Positions 17,831-27,259 of a stretch of DNA of 64,000 nucleotides are shown one piece after another. The DNA is from Patiriisocius marinus (GTDB lineage: Bacteria; Bacteroidota; Bacteroidia; Flavobacteriales; Flavobacteriaceae), in assembly GCF_008974325.1 (NCBI RefSeq), contig NZ_BKCG01000001.1:186001-250000 (forward strand), in the 5' to 3' direction. Both the position numbers and the translations under genes were made by a program. Within the stretch, counting starts at the first letter, position 1, and every line of letters begins with the position of its first letter. Under the pieces are notes generated by a model that saw only the letters and a program-made list of their open reading frames with translations, made no database searches and had not been told where the DNA came from.

Positions 17831-18457
17831 ATGAAAGCACATACTAAAGAAACTCAAGCAACAATGACACCTGCTAAAGCGGTGCAATTTTTAAAAGAAG
17901 GAAACGAGCGTTTTCAACAAAACTTAAAAGCAAATCGTAATTTACTAGAACAAGTTAATGATACATCAGATGGTCAATATCCATTTGCTACTATTCTAAG
18001 TTGTATTGACTCTAGAGTTTCAGCAGAGCTAGTATTTGACCAAGGATTAGGTGATATTTTTAGTATTCGTATTGCTGGAAATTTTGTGAATGAAGATATC
18101 CTAGGTAGTATGGAGTTTGGTTGTAAACTAGCAGGTACTAAAGTAATTGTAGTTTTAGGCCATACAGCTTGTGGAGCAATCAAAGGAGCTTGCGATCACG
18201 CGAGACTAGGTAATCTAACTGCACTTATCAATAAAATTGAGCCTGCAGTAGAAGCAGTAAAAGAACCTGCTGACGAAAGCTTAAGAAATTCTAAAAACAT
18301 GGAATTTGTTGATGAAGTTTCTGCTAAAAATGTTTTAATGACTATCGAAAACATTCGTTCAAGAAGTGAAGTTCTTGCCGAAATGGAGAAAAATGGAGAG
18401 ATTACTATTGTAGGTGGAATGTATGACATTTCAACAGGAGTTGTAGATTTCTACTAA
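17831..18457 (+). CDS. Beta-class carbonic anhydrase
   Basis: 208 aa cytoplasmic enzyme for CO2/bicarbonate interconversion. Zinc ligands and the catalytic dyad are visible: SCIDSRVSAELVFDQGLGD (Cys, Asp, Arg) and GHTACGAIKGA (His and Cys). IRIAGNFV is the conserved strand between them. The length is normal for the clade. The gene is last in the SulP-Usp-CA operon and is followed by a strong terminator. Together with SulP it would make a bicarbonate uptake and supply module. Confidence 0.94.
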   Translation: MKAHTKETQATMTPAKAVQFLKEGNERFQQNLKANRNLLEQVNDTSDGQYPFATILSCIDSRVSAELVFDQGLGDIFSIRIAGNFVNEDILGSMEFGCKLAGTKVIVVLGHTACGAIKGACDHARLGNLTALINKIEPAVEAVKEPADESLRNSKNMEFVDEVSAKNVLMTIENIRSRSEVLAEMEKNGEITIVGGMYDISTGVVDFY

Positions 18458-18480
18458 ATACTTCGCAAATATATACTTCT

Positions 18481-18510
18481 AAAAACCACGCTATTTGCGT
18501 GGTTTTTTTT
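18481..18510 (+). terminator. Intrinsic terminator after carbonic anhydrase gene
   Basis: Stem AAAAACCACGC / GCGTGGTTTTT with a 5-base loop (TATTT), ending in eight T. It closes the SulP-Usp-CA operon. Confidence 0.9.
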
Positions 18511-18588
18511 ATTTGTAATTATTAAGATTAAAACAGAAAAAACCATCCTACTGTTAAAACTTATGTCATAAAATTTCTTCATATTAAC

Positions 18589-18640
18589 TTGTCTGTTTGA
18601 TAATTAATCCTAGTTTTGGTAAACCAATTTGGTTAACCAA
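18589..18640 (+). promoter_or_regulatory. PL6 promoter with tandem alginate operators
   Basis: TTG (18589-18591), exactly 19 bases, then TAGTTTTG (18611-18618). Two palindromes follow: TTGGTAAACCAA (18616-18627) and TTGGTTAACCAA (18629-18640), start-to-start 13 bases. The first overlaps the -7 element and the second covers the likely transcription start, so a bound protein would block transcription. The same sites precede the PL17, susC and FadR-type genes. Confidence 0.8.
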
Positions 18641-18658
18641 TTATAAATATCTCTAAAA

Positions 18659-20974
18659 ATGCCAATTAAGACAGCCATATTTTACCTTTTAATAATTACC
18701 AGCGGATTATTTATTTCCTGCGACAAAGCCAATAACAATGGAACTTTAGTAGAAGATATATCAGCATTTAACAATGCTGTTTCTAATGCTAAACCTGGTG
18801 ATGTTATTATATTAAAAAATGGAATTTGGAAAGATGCTGAATTAATTTTTAAAGGAGAAGGAACTGAAAAAAAACCTATAACTCTTAAAGCAGAAATTGC
18901 TGGAGAAGTATTTATAGAAGGTGTTTCTAACTTACAAATTAGCGGTAATCACTTAGAAGTACATGGCTTGTTTTTCAGAAATGGACATTCTCCTTCTGAA
19001 AATGTTATTTCATTTAGAACAAATGAAAAAGAGGTTGCAAATTATGCTAAAGTAACAAACTGTGTAATTCTAGACTTTAATAATCTTGAACGAGATCAAG
19101 ATAATTTATGGGTACAATTTTACGGAAAACACAATGAATTAAGTAATTGTTATATCGCTGGAAAAACGAATGGAGGACCAACCGTAAGAGTTGATTTAAA
19201 AGGAAATCAAAGCATAAGAAATTTCCACAAGATTAGTAATAATCATTTTGGACCTAGACCAAGAAAAGGTGGAGCTAGAGGAGAAACAATTCAATTAGGA
19301 AGTAGCTTTACATCTATGTCGCCAAGTAATACCACTATCGCAAACAACTTATTTGAAGAGTGTAATGGTGAAGTTGAAATTATTTCAAGTAAGACAAATT
19401 TTAATATCATTAAAAACAATGTGTTTTACAAAAGCGAAGGCTCTGTAGTTACTCGTCACGGAAATTATGTTACTATCGATGGAAACTACTTTATTGGTGA
19501 TGGGGTAAACGAGCAATATGGAGGTATTCGTATTATTAACACGGGTCATTGGGTTACAAATAACCTTTTCTACAAATTGAAAGGAAAGAGTTTTAGAAGT
19601 CCTTTAGCAGTAATGAATGGTATTCCTAAATCGCCATTAAATAGATACAACCAAGTTACAGATGTTGTGGTTGCCTACAATACTTATGTTGATTCAAGCT
19701 CGCCTTGGCAGTTTGGGGTAGGTACAAATATTGCACAAGCCGATGTTTTACCAAAATCTGAAATTCGTTCTGCAAGACCTTTAAGAACTGAGGTCGTAAA
19801 CAACGTAATTTATAATTCAGAAGGAGATCCAAATCCTATTATTGAACACGATAAAGCAGACGGAGTTACTTTTGAAAGTAATATTATTTATAACAACGGA
19901 GTAGCAATAGCAAATGATCACGGTTTAATAGCAAAAGAATTAAGTTTAACTGAAATAGGGAAAGACCTTTCAGTTCCTATAACTGGGTTTGATGATGTAG
20001 TCATTTACGAGGGTTTCGACTTTGAGTCTATCACAAACGATTTATTAGGTAATTCTAGAAATGAATCAAATAAAATTGGAGCAATTTTAAATGCAGCAAA
20101 TGTAAATTTAGACCTACTAGATAAATCGAAATATGGTGCATATTGGTTTTCTGATGTAAAAGAATCTAAGGAAGTAAAAACATTTAATGTAAAATCTACT
20201 GAAGCATTAGTTACTGCACTTAATGAAGCTGAAAGCGGAGATATTATTAACTTAATTAATGAAACTTACCAACTTCCTAAATCTTTAGTGATTAATAAAA
20301 CAATCACTATTAAATCTGAAGGCAAAGCCGAAATAATATATAACGGTGCAGCAAGTACTCCGGCAATAGAATTACATCCTTACGGAAAATTAACACTTCA
20401 AAATATAAACCTAAAAGGGACTACTACTCAATTTGCTTTTGCGAGTTTGAAAGAAAATATGTCTAATCATTTTGGACTAGCTGTTATTGATTCTGAAATT
20501 AGCAATTTCAATTATGCTTTGAAGGTTTACAAACAGTCTTTTTCTGAAGAAATCATTTTTAAAAATACAACAATTTCTAATTGTGAAAACGGAATAGAAT
20601 TATCCGAAGAAACAAATGACAGAGGAGATTATAACACAGAGTATTTAACTATTGATAACTGCCTATTTACAGATATAAAACAAAACGTAATAGACTACTA
20701 CAGAGGCGGATATGATGAGTCCACCATAGGCGGAAACCTTTTAGTTACCAACAGTACATTTACTAATTGTGGCGCAAAAGAGCAAAATAAAACTCTTCTA
20801 AACCATAGAGGTATTATTAACGTTAACATTACTAAAAACACCTTCGAAAACAATCCTGTCCAATTTATATCTACTTTATGGGGAGCGAAAAATAATGTAG
20901 CATCTGATAACCAAATTTCTAATTCTGGAAAGATTGCAACCGAAGAGAATTTGAAACAGAAGTTAATGTATTAA
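18659..20974 (+). CDS. PL6-family alginate lyase, lipoprotein
   Basis: 771 aa. The lipobox is LFISC (Cys21), so the protein is membrane-anchored, probably at the cell surface or in the periplasm. Residues 30-450 form the parallel beta-helix of polysaccharide lyase family 6 (chondroitinase B-like): AKPGDVIILKNGIWKDAELI, then HLEVHGLFFRNGHSPSENVI, then GARGETIQLGSSF. A second beta-helix follows (about 500-770: LVTALNEAESGDIINL), as in the long PL6 subgroup. It cleaves alginate by beta-elimination; many PL6 enzymes prefer alternating or MG-rich stretches, but specificity is not readable here. It is first gene of the PL6-PL7-gntK/gnd-Nramp-PL7-SDR run. Confidence 0.9.
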   Translation: MPIKTAIFYLLIITSGLFISCDKANNNGTLVEDISAFNNAVSNAKPGDVIILKNGIWKDAELIFKGEGTEKKPITLKAEIAGEVFIEGVSNLQISGNHLEVHGLFFRNGHSPSENVISFRTNEKEVANYAKVTNCVILDFNNLERDQDNLWVQFYGKHNELSNCYIAGKTNGGPTVRVDLKGNQSIRNFHKISNNHFGPRPRKGGARGETIQLGSSFTSMSPSNTTIANNLFEECNGEVEIISSKTNFNIIKNNVFYKSEGSVVTRHGNYVTIDGNYFIGDGVNEQYGGIRIINTGHWVTNNLFYKLKGKSFRSPLAVMNGIPKSPLNRYNQVTDVVVAYNTYVDSSSPWQFGVGTNIAQADVLPKSEIRSARPLRTEVVNNVIYNSEGDPNPIIEHDKADGVTFESNIIYNNGVAIANDHGLIAKELSLTEIGKDLSVPITGFDDVVIYEGFDFESITNDLLGNSRNESNKIGAILNAANVNLDLLDKSKYGAYWFSDVKESKEVKTFNVKSTEALVTALNEAESGDIINLINETYQLPKSLVINKTITIKSEGKAEIIYNGAASTPAIELHPYGKLTLQNINLKGTTTQFAFASLKENMSNHFGLAVIDSEISNFNYALKVYKQSFSEEIIFKNTTISNCENGIELSEETNDRGDYNTEYLTIDNCLFTDIKQNVIDYYRGGYDESTIGGNLLVTNSTFTNCGAKEQNKTLLNHRGIINVNITKNTFENNPVQFISTLWGAKNNVASDNQISNSGKIATEENLKQKLMY

Positions 20975-20984
20975 TAAAACAAAG

Positions 20985-22031
20985 ATGAAAAAATCATTAT
21001 TTACATTAGTGGCACTTATGGCCATCGTAGCGTGCAAAAATAAAACGGAGAACATTTCCGAAGAAAACATAAAAACAGAAGCTGTTGCAACTTTTCCAAG
21101 CGACGTTATTTCGTTTATGGACGAGTGGAAAATATTATTAGGCGATGGCACTTATAAAAACACATTAACAAATTATGAGAAGCAAAATTTCTTCTATGTT
21201 GAAAATGAAAATGGCACTGATTGGGTAGTGTACAAAACACCTAATGCCGGAATTACATCTAGAACTTCAAGTAATACAAGGACCGAGTTAGGTCAAAAAG
21301 CGCATTGGATTCCTGAAACAGGTGGCAAACTAACTGGTACATTAAAGGTACAACACGTTTCAACCTCTGGAGATGCCAGAGTTGCTGCTTCATATTCTGT
21401 GGTGGTAGGTCAAATACATAGCGATGAAGGTCACGAAAATGAACCAATAAAAATATTTTATAAGAAATTTCCAGGGCATACCAAAGGTTCTGTTTTTTGG
21501 AACTATGAAATAAATACCAAAGGAGCTAATTCTAAAAGGTGGGACTACTCTACTGCAGTTTGGGGAAATGACATGTCAGTTGTTGGTACAAGTCCAAGCG
21601 AATATCCTCAAGAACCTAAAGATGGTATTGAATTAGGAGAAGAGTTTAGTTATGAAATAAATGTTTACAAAGGTATTATGTACCTCACATTTTCAAGCGA
21701 GGGTCATGACACAGTAAAGTTTACAAAGAATTTATTGAAATCAGATTTTGCTCAAAAAACTGATATACCTCAACAAATATGGTCGTTATATGCCTCTATA
21801 GGTCGTGATGGTGTTGAAAGAGAAAATGCATACGCAGGAGAGATACAATACTTTAAACAAGGTGCGTATAATCAAACCAACGGTAAAAATCCAGAAGATA
21901 ATATAGTGTGGAGTACGGGTTCAGAAACCTATGGTGGTGACATCGCAAAGCAATATGCAAATGGATGTTATGCAGAAGTTTGGTTTAAAGAAGCAACTGT
22001 TGGCGCTGGTAGTGAACCTACTAACAAGTAG
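20985..22031 (+). CDS. PL7-family alginate lyase, lipoprotein (copy 1)
   Basis: 348 aa. The lipobox is AIVAC (Cys17). The jelly-roll catalytic domain shows the three PL7 signatures: NTRTEL (residues 98-102, catalytic Arg), QIH (143-145) and YFKQGAYNQ (289-297, catalytic Tyr). A QIH triplet, rather than QVH, is associated in the literature with activity on guluronate-containing alginate. The gene starts 10 bases after PL6. It is closely related to the second PL7 at 25259-26347 (shared HENEP, KIFYKKFPGHTKGSVFW), so the two look like an old duplication. Confidence 0.93.
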   Translation: MKKSLFTLVALMAIVACKNKTENISEENIKTEAVATFPSDVISFMDEWKILLGDGTYKNTLTNYEKQNFFYVENENGTDWVVYKTPNAGITSRTSSNTRTELGQKAHWIPETGGKLTGTLKVQHVSTSGDARVAASYSVVVGQIHSDEGHENEPIKIFYKKFPGHTKGSVFWNYEINTKGANSKRWDYSTAVWGNDMSVVGTSPSEYPQEPKDGIELGEEFSYEINVYKGIMYLTFSSEGHDTVKFTKNLLKSDFAQKTDIPQQIWSLYASIGRDGVERENAYAGEIQYFKQGAYNQTNGKNPEDNIVWSTGSETYGGDIAKQYANGCYAEVWFKEATVGAGSEPTNK

Positions 22032-22040
22032 TTTTTAACC

Positions 22041-23927
22041 ATGACAAATAGCATTATATATGTAATGGGAGTTTCTGGATGTGGAAAAAGCACCATAGGA
22101 AAACTACTAGCCAAAGAATTAAATATTTCATTCTTTGATGGTGATGATTTTCATCCTGAAAGTAATATAAAAAAAATGTCCAATGGCGAATCGCTAAACG
22201 ACACTGACAGACAAGGCTGGTTAGAAACACTTAATGATTTAGCGAAAAAACAATTGTCTAATGGCGGTTGTGTAATAGCCTGTTCTGCATTAAAACAAAA
22301 GTATCGTGATACATTGAGTAACGAAGTTCAAAACGATATTAAATGGGTATTTCTATCAGGATCTATGGAGCAAATTTTTGATAGACTACAAAGTAGATCT
22401 AATCATTTTATGCCTTCTGCATTATTAAAATCGCAATTTGATACACTAGAAGAACCTAATGATTCATTAAAAGTTGATATTAGTTTATCTCCAGAAAACA
22501 TTATTAAAATTATTAAATCAGATATCATGGATACATCTCAATTTGGACTTTTTGGATTAGGTGTTATGGGAAAAAGTTTATGTAGAAACCTAGCCAACAA
22601 TGGCTTTAAAATATCCATGTACAATAGACATGTTGAAGGTGTTGAAGAAAATGTCGCTCAAAATTTCAAAGCACAGTTTGCTGAGTTGTCAAGTGCAGCT
22701 GCTTTTGATGACCTAGCGGCTTTTGTAAATTCTTTGCAACAACCTAGAAAGATTATGTTAATGGTTAATGCAGGTAAAACAATAGACTTTGTAATAGAAG
22801 ATTTACTCCCACATTTATTTGAAAATGATATTTTAATTGATGGAGGAAATTCTAACTATTTAAAAACTAAAGAACGGTTTGATTATTTAAAAACAAAAGG
22901 TATTCACTTTATAGGAACTGGAGTTTCTGGTGGAGAAGAAGGTGCATTAATAGGTCCATCAATAATGCCTAGTGGAGATTTAAACGCTTATAACAATGTA
23001 AAACCATTTTTAGAAACGATTGCTGCAAAGGATCAAAATAATTTGCCTTGTTGTACCTATATAGGGCCTGAAGGAAGTGGCCAATTTATTAAAATGGTTC
23101 ACAATGGTGTAGAGTACGTTGAGATGCAATTACTTGCTGAAGTAAGTTCAATATTAGAACTATCAGGCAGAAATCTGGATGAAGTTGCTAATACTTTAGA
23201 GTACTGGAAAACAAGCTCTTATAGTTATTTACTAGAAATCACTATTGACATACTTCGGAAAAAAGAAGGTAATGACTATTTAGTCAAAAAGATCTTAGAT
23301 AAGGCAGGTAATAAAGGTACCGGAAACTGGACTACAATTGCTTCAGCAGAACTAGGTGTTCCAAGCACTTTAATAGCCTCTGCCCTATTTGCCCGTTATA
23401 CTTCATTTCATAAAGAAGAGCGAGTTTCAAATGCTGAAAATTTCAGAAACACTAATAATACAATAGGCAATATTAACATTGAAGTCGTACATGAAGCATA
23501 TCAATTTGCCAGAATAATAAATCATTATCAAGGTTTTAAATTGATCTCTCAAGCATCAAAAACTTATTCTTGGGATTTAAACTTGAGTGAGATTGCTAGA
23601 ATATGGACTGGCGGTTGCATTATTAAATCTACTTTAATGCAAGAGCTAGTTAGCGTCTTTAAAGAGACGCCAAATATATTGAACGATGCTACATTTATAG
23701 CCACACTTAGCCAATACAAACCCTCAATAAAAAAAGTGGTTTCACAATGTGTACTTAATGATATAGCTGTACCCTGTTTAGGTGAATCTATTCAATTTTT
23801 TAACGGGATTACAACTAAAAATTCTTCAGCAAATATACTACAAGCCCAGCGTGATTATTTTGGAGCTCACACCTACAAAAGAAACGATGATAATGGAATA
23901 ATGAATCATCACACCAACTGGAAATAA
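22041..23927 (+). CDS. gnd: Fused gluconokinase and 6-phosphogluconate dehydrogenase
   Basis: 628 aa. Residues 1-160 are a complete gluconokinase: Walker A MGVSGCGKST, DGDDFHPESNIKKMSNG and ACSALKQKYRD. From about residue 163 a complete decarboxylating 6-phosphogluconate dehydrogenase follows: Rossmann GLFGLGVMGKSL, GGEEGALIGPSIMPSG and KMVHNGVEY, about 466 residues, close to the normal 470-480. No stop or frameshift separates them. The product would phosphorylate gluconate and oxidise the result to ribulose 5-phosphate, CO2 and NADPH. This is not part of the standard alginate route (through KDG and KDPG), yet the gene lies inside the lyase run, 9 bases after PL7. It may supply NADPH for the reductases or handle an aldonate by-product; both are inference. 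Confidence 0.9.
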   Translation: MTNSIIYVMGVSGCGKSTIGKLLAKELNISFFDGDDFHPESNIKKMSNGESLNDTDRQGWLETLNDLAKKQLSNGGCVIACSALKQKYRDTLSNEVQNDIKWVFLSGSMEQIFDRLQSRSNHFMPSALLKSQFDTLEEPNDSLKVDISLSPENIIKIIKSDIMDTSQFGLFGLGVMGKSLCRNLANNGFKISMYNRHVEGVEENVAQNFKAQFAELSSAAAFDDLAAFVNSLQQPRKIMLMVNAGKTIDFVIEDLLPHLFENDILIDGGNSNYLKTKERFDYLKTKGIHFIGTGVSGGEEGALIGPSIMPSGDLNAYNNVKPFLETIAAKDQNNLPCCTYIGPEGSGQFIKMVHNGVEYVEMQLLAEVSSILELSGRNLDEVANTLEYWKTSSYSYLLEITIDILRKKEGNDYLVKKILDKAGNKGTGNWTTIASAELGVPSTLIASALFARYTSFHKEERVSNAENFRNTNNTIGNINIEVVHEAYQFARIINHYQGFKLISQASKTYSWDLNLSEIARIWTGGCIIKSTLMQELVSVFKETPNILNDATFIATLSQYKPSIKKVVSQCVLNDIAVPCLGESIQFFNGITTKNSSANILQAQRDYFGAHTYKRNDDNGIMNHHTNWK

Positions 23928-23948
23928 TAACAAACCAACAATAACATT

Positions 23949-25223
23949 ATGGAAGCGTCTGCCCCTAATAAATCATTTTTGAAGAAAATACTAGCCGTCA
24001 TTTTAGGTTTTGGTCCTGGTATTTTTGCCATAGGTTATACTATAGGTACAGGAAGTGTAACCTCTATGATTGTTGCTGGAAGCAAGTTTAATATGGAGCT
24101 TTTATGGGTACTATTGTTAAGCTGTATTTTTTCCGGAGTCTTAATGTTTGCATACGGAAATTATGCTCTTTTAACAGGTGACACAGCGTTGTTTGGGTTT
24201 AAAAAACATTTAAAATACGGTAAAGCTTTAGCAATATTAATAATTATAGGGATTACGTTTGGACAATGGAACTCGCTAATGGGTATTTTAGGAATTTCAT
24301 CAAATATTATATATGAAATACTTGCTATCAATTTTGATGGGTTAGGCGCCTATAAATATGAAACGGTTTTAGCTATTGCAGTTATAATCATTGTAACATT
24401 TTACTTATTAATGCTAGTAGGTAAGTATACCTTTTTCGAGAAAATACTTGTTGTTTTTGTTACACTAATGGGGTTCTCTTTTATCCTTTCCTTATGTTTT
24501 GTGCAGCCACTACCATTAGATGTGGTTAAAGGATTAATACCAACTATTCCTGATGTTCCTGGAGGAAAAATGCTAGTCGCAGCGTTTGTGGGGACTACTA
24601 TGGCTTCAGCTACGTTTTTATCACGCCCATTATTTGTAAAAGGAAAAGGTTGGACTATTAAAAATTTAAACCAACAAAAGAAAGATTCTATTACGGCTGC
24701 TATGCTAATTTTTGTTATTAGTGGAGTTATTATGGCTGTAGCTGCAGGAGCTTTATATTATCAAGGAAAAGAAGTTACACAAGTACTAGATATGGCGAAC
24801 ACTTTAGAGCCAGTTGCTGGTAAATGGGCTGTAACTATTTTCTTTTTTGGAGCGCTTAGTGCAGGCTTGTCATCTATTTTTCCATGTTTATTAATCGCAC
24901 CATTATTAGTAGCAGATTATCAATCTGGAACTTTAGACACTAGCTCACGCCAGTTTAGAGTTATTACTGGTATTGCTTGTTTTGTAGCACTAATTGGCCC
25001 TGCTTTTGGTGCAAATCCTGTTGAAGTTCAAATCCTGTCACAAGTATTTAACGTGTTTGTACTGCCCGCTGTAGTACTAGGAATTATTCTAATGCTTAGC
25101 AGTAAAAAAGTAATGAAAGATTACAAAACTAGCACGGGAGTTTACATCGGGTTATATGCTGCTCTATTTTTCGCACTAGTCATATCATATACTGGAATAG
25201 TGGCATTGTTAGAGTATTTCTAG
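23949..25223 (+). CDS. Nramp-fold transporter lacking the metal-binding motifs
   Basis: 424 aa with about 11 membrane helices. The overall fold follows the Nramp/SLC11 family (FGPGIFAIGY in helix 1, FVGTTMASATFLSRPLF in helix 6). In metal carriers helix 1 has a DPGN motif and helix 6 an MPH motif that bind the ion. Here helix 1 reads GYTIGTGSV, and helix 6 has no MPH. It is therefore probably not a divalent-metal importer. Its position between a gluconokinase/Gnd fusion and a PL7 lyase suggests a sugar-acid or other organic substrate. The start is 21 bases after the fusion gene. Confidence 0.75.
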   Translation: MEASAPNKSFLKKILAVILGFGPGIFAIGYTIGTGSVTSMIVAGSKFNMELLWVLLLSCIFSGVLMFAYGNYALLTGDTALFGFKKHLKYGKALAILIIIGITFGQWNSLMGILGISSNIIYEILAINFDGLGAYKYETVLAIAVIIIVTFYLLMLVGKYTFFEKILVVFVTLMGFSFILSLCFVQPLPLDVVKGLIPTIPDVPGGKMLVAAFVGTTMASATFLSRPLFVKGKGWTIKNLNQQKKDSITAAMLIFVISGVIMAVAAGALYYQGKEVTQVLDMANTLEPVAGKWAVTIFFFGALSAGLSSIFPCLLIAPLLVADYQSGTLDTSSRQFRVITGIACFVALIGPAFGANPVEVQILSQVFNVFVLPAVVLGIILMLSSKKVMKDYKTSTGVYIGLYAALFFALVISYTGIVALLEYF

Positions 25224-25258
25224 GAATCAATTAAAATAAAAAACTAAATTATCATACT

Positions 25259-26347
25259 ATGAAAAAAAGAAACATCTCACCAACGTTATCACTTATAATA
25301 CTTAGTCTTATTCTAGTATTTACTAGCTGCAAGAATGAAGCTAAAAAAACAAACAACAAGGAGGTTGCAAAAACAGCTTATGCAAATGACGTGATACCAT
25401 TTTTTGATCACTGGAAATTAATATTAGGTGACGGCTCTAATGCAGGAATTATAAATAATTTTGAAAACAAAGACTACTTTTATACTACAAACGATGGAAC
25501 AACAAATTGGGTTGTTTTTAAATCACCAAATGGAGGTGATACTCACGGAACCTCTAATAATACCAGAACCGAATTAGCACAAACAAAAAAATGGTATCCT
25601 AAAACAGCCAATGATAAATTGACCGCTACTCTTAAAGTAATGAATGTTTCGGCAACAGGTGATGCTCGCGTTGCAGCTTCTCACTCGGTGGTTGTTGGTC
25701 AAATACATAGTGCGGACAAACACGAAAATGAACCTCTAAAAATATTTTATAAGAAATTCCCAGGGCACACTAAAGGTTCTGTTTTTTGGCATTATGAAAT
25801 CAACACTGCAGGTGATGATAACTCTGGAAGATGGGATTACTCTACAGCCGTTTGGGGTAACGATTTTTCGATAGTTGGTACTGAAGCAAATACATCTCCA
25901 GAAGAACCAAAAGAAGGTATTGAATTAGGAGAAGCGTTCAGTTATGAAATTGAAGTTAAAAATGGTATTATGACATTAAAGTTTATGAGCGATGGCCACG
26001 AAACAAAAACATTCACAAAAAACCTGATTAAATCTGAATACACCACAACTGCTGACATTCCTGAACAAACAAAAAACTTATTTGTACCTATTGGTCAAGA
26101 TGGCGTAGAACGTGAAGAAGCTTACACAGGTGAAGGATGTTTTTTCAAGCTTGGTTGCTACAATCAAACCAACGGAAAATCTCCCGAAGTAAACAAAAAC
26201 TGGTGTTCTGGTGCTGAAACACATGATGGCGATATTATAAAACAATATGCAGACGGAAACTATGCAGAAGTATGGTTTAAAACTGGCAGCATTTCAGTAA
26301 GTGATAATGCAGTTTCAAACGAAGGTTATTTCACTAAAAACGATTAA
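25259..26347 (+). CDS. PL7-family alginate lyase, lipoprotein (copy 2)
   Basis: 362 aa. The lipobox is LVFTSC (Cys24). Motifs are NTRTEL (residues 101-106), QIH (148-150) and a C-terminal FFKLGCYNQTNG with the catalytic Tyr. It aligns along its length with copy 1 (20985-22031). Differences include extra Cys residues (GCFFKLGCYNQ and WCSG) that could form a disulfide outside the cell. Both copies have Ile in the QxH triplet, so they may differ in endo/exo mode or chain length rather than in M/G preference. Confidence 0.93.
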   Translation: MKKRNISPTLSLIILSLILVFTSCKNEAKKTNNKEVAKTAYANDVIPFFDHWKLILGDGSNAGIINNFENKDYFYTTNDGTTNWVVFKSPNGGDTHGTSNNTRTELAQTKKWYPKTANDKLTATLKVMNVSATGDARVAASHSVVVGQIHSADKHENEPLKIFYKKFPGHTKGSVFWHYEINTAGDDNSGRWDYSTAVWGNDFSIVGTEANTSPEEPKEGIELGEAFSYEIEVKNGIMTLKFMSDGHETKTFTKNLIKSEYTTTADIPEQTKNLFVPIGQDGVEREEAYTGEGCFFKLGCYNQTNGKSPEVNKNWCSGAETHDGDIIKQYADGNYAEVWFKTGSISVSDNAVSNEGYFTKND

Positions 26348-26367
26348 ATTAATTAATTAAGAATATT

Positions 26368-27135
26368 ATGAACAACAATAAACTAGCTGGTAAAAATGTA
26401 TTAATCACTGCTGGCGCACAAGGAATTGGAGAATCAATTACCAAACATTTTATTGATTGCGGTGCAAATGTTGCCATACACTATTTTTCTAGTGCTGAAA
26501 CAGCAAACCAATTAGTTGATTATGCAACGAGTAAAGGTCAAAAAGCAATTGCTATAGGTGGCGACTTAACAAAAGAAGCCGACGCAAACACCATGGTTGA
26601 CAAAACAGTTGAAACGTTTGGAAAACTTGATATATTAATTAATAATGCTGGTTCACTCGTTGCTCGTAAAATGCTTAACGAAATGGAGACGGACTTTTGG
26701 AGAAAAGTGATGGATATCAACCTTACTTCGATGATGTTTGTCACAAGAGCAGCAGCACCATATCTAGCTAAAAATGAAAATAGTAGCATAGTCAACTTAG
26801 CATCACTCGCTGGACGTAAAGGTGGTCACCCAGGTTCACTTGCTTATTCAACAAGTAAAGGCGCTATCTTAACATTTACAAGAGCATTATCTGCTGAGTT
26901 AGGACCACAAGGAACTAGAGTAAACGCAGTTTCTCCAGGATTAATCCTTGGAACTTCATTCCATAATACGCACACTACAAAAGAGTCCGCAGATAAAACA
27001 ACCGCAGGGATTCCTATTCAAAGAGCAGGAAACGCAGATGATGTTGCAAGAGCAATAATCTATTTAGCCTCAGAATACGATGGCTTTATTACAGGCGCTA
27101 CACTAGATATCAATGGTGGTGTTTACAACATGTAA
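26368..27135 (+). CDS. Short-chain dehydrogenase/reductase, candidate DEH reductase
   Basis: 255 aa classical SDR. The nucleotide motif is AGAQGIG (residues 17-23), NNAG is present (LINNAGSL), the catalytic Tyr and Lys are in YSTSKGA, and the C terminus is ITGATLDINGG. In alginate catabolism an SDR reduces 4-deoxy-L-erythro-5-hexoseulose uronate (DEH) to 2-keto-3-deoxygluconate with NADH or NADPH. The locus has a second SDR (37427-38191) next to kdgK and kdgA, so it is not clear which is the main DEH reductase. This one follows PL7 copy 2 by 20 bases and could use NADPH made by the fused Gnd. Confidence 0.82.
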   Translation: MNNNKLAGKNVLITAGAQGIGESITKHFIDCGANVAIHYFSSAETANQLVDYATSKGQKAIAIGGDLTKEADANTMVDKTVETFGKLDILINNAGSLVARKMLNEMETDFWRKVMDINLTSMMFVTRAAAPYLAKNENSSIVNLASLAGRKGGHPGSLAYSTSKGAILTFTRALSAELGPQGTRVNAVSPGLILGTSFHNTHTTKESADKTTAGIPIQRAGNADDVARAIIYLASEYDGFITGATLDINGGVYNM

Positions 27136-27207
27136 ACATACGTACAATTGATTTTTGAAAAACGTAACACCTAGACAGCTTTAAGAGTAAAGTTGATATC
27201 CAAATTA

Positions 27208-27259
27208 TTGGTCAGTAATAATATATGTGTATATTTGGTTTACCAATCTGGTTTACCAA
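27208..27259 (+). promoter_or_regulatory. PL17 promoter with tandem alginate operators
   Basis: TTG (27208-27210), exactly 19 bases, then TATATTTG (27230-27237). Operators TTGGTTTACCAA (27235-27246) and CTGGTTTACCAA (27248-27259) follow, again 13 bases apart, with the first overlapping the -7 element. The arrangement is the same as at PL6. The transcript leader is about 130 bases to the ATG at 27379. Confidence 0.8.
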
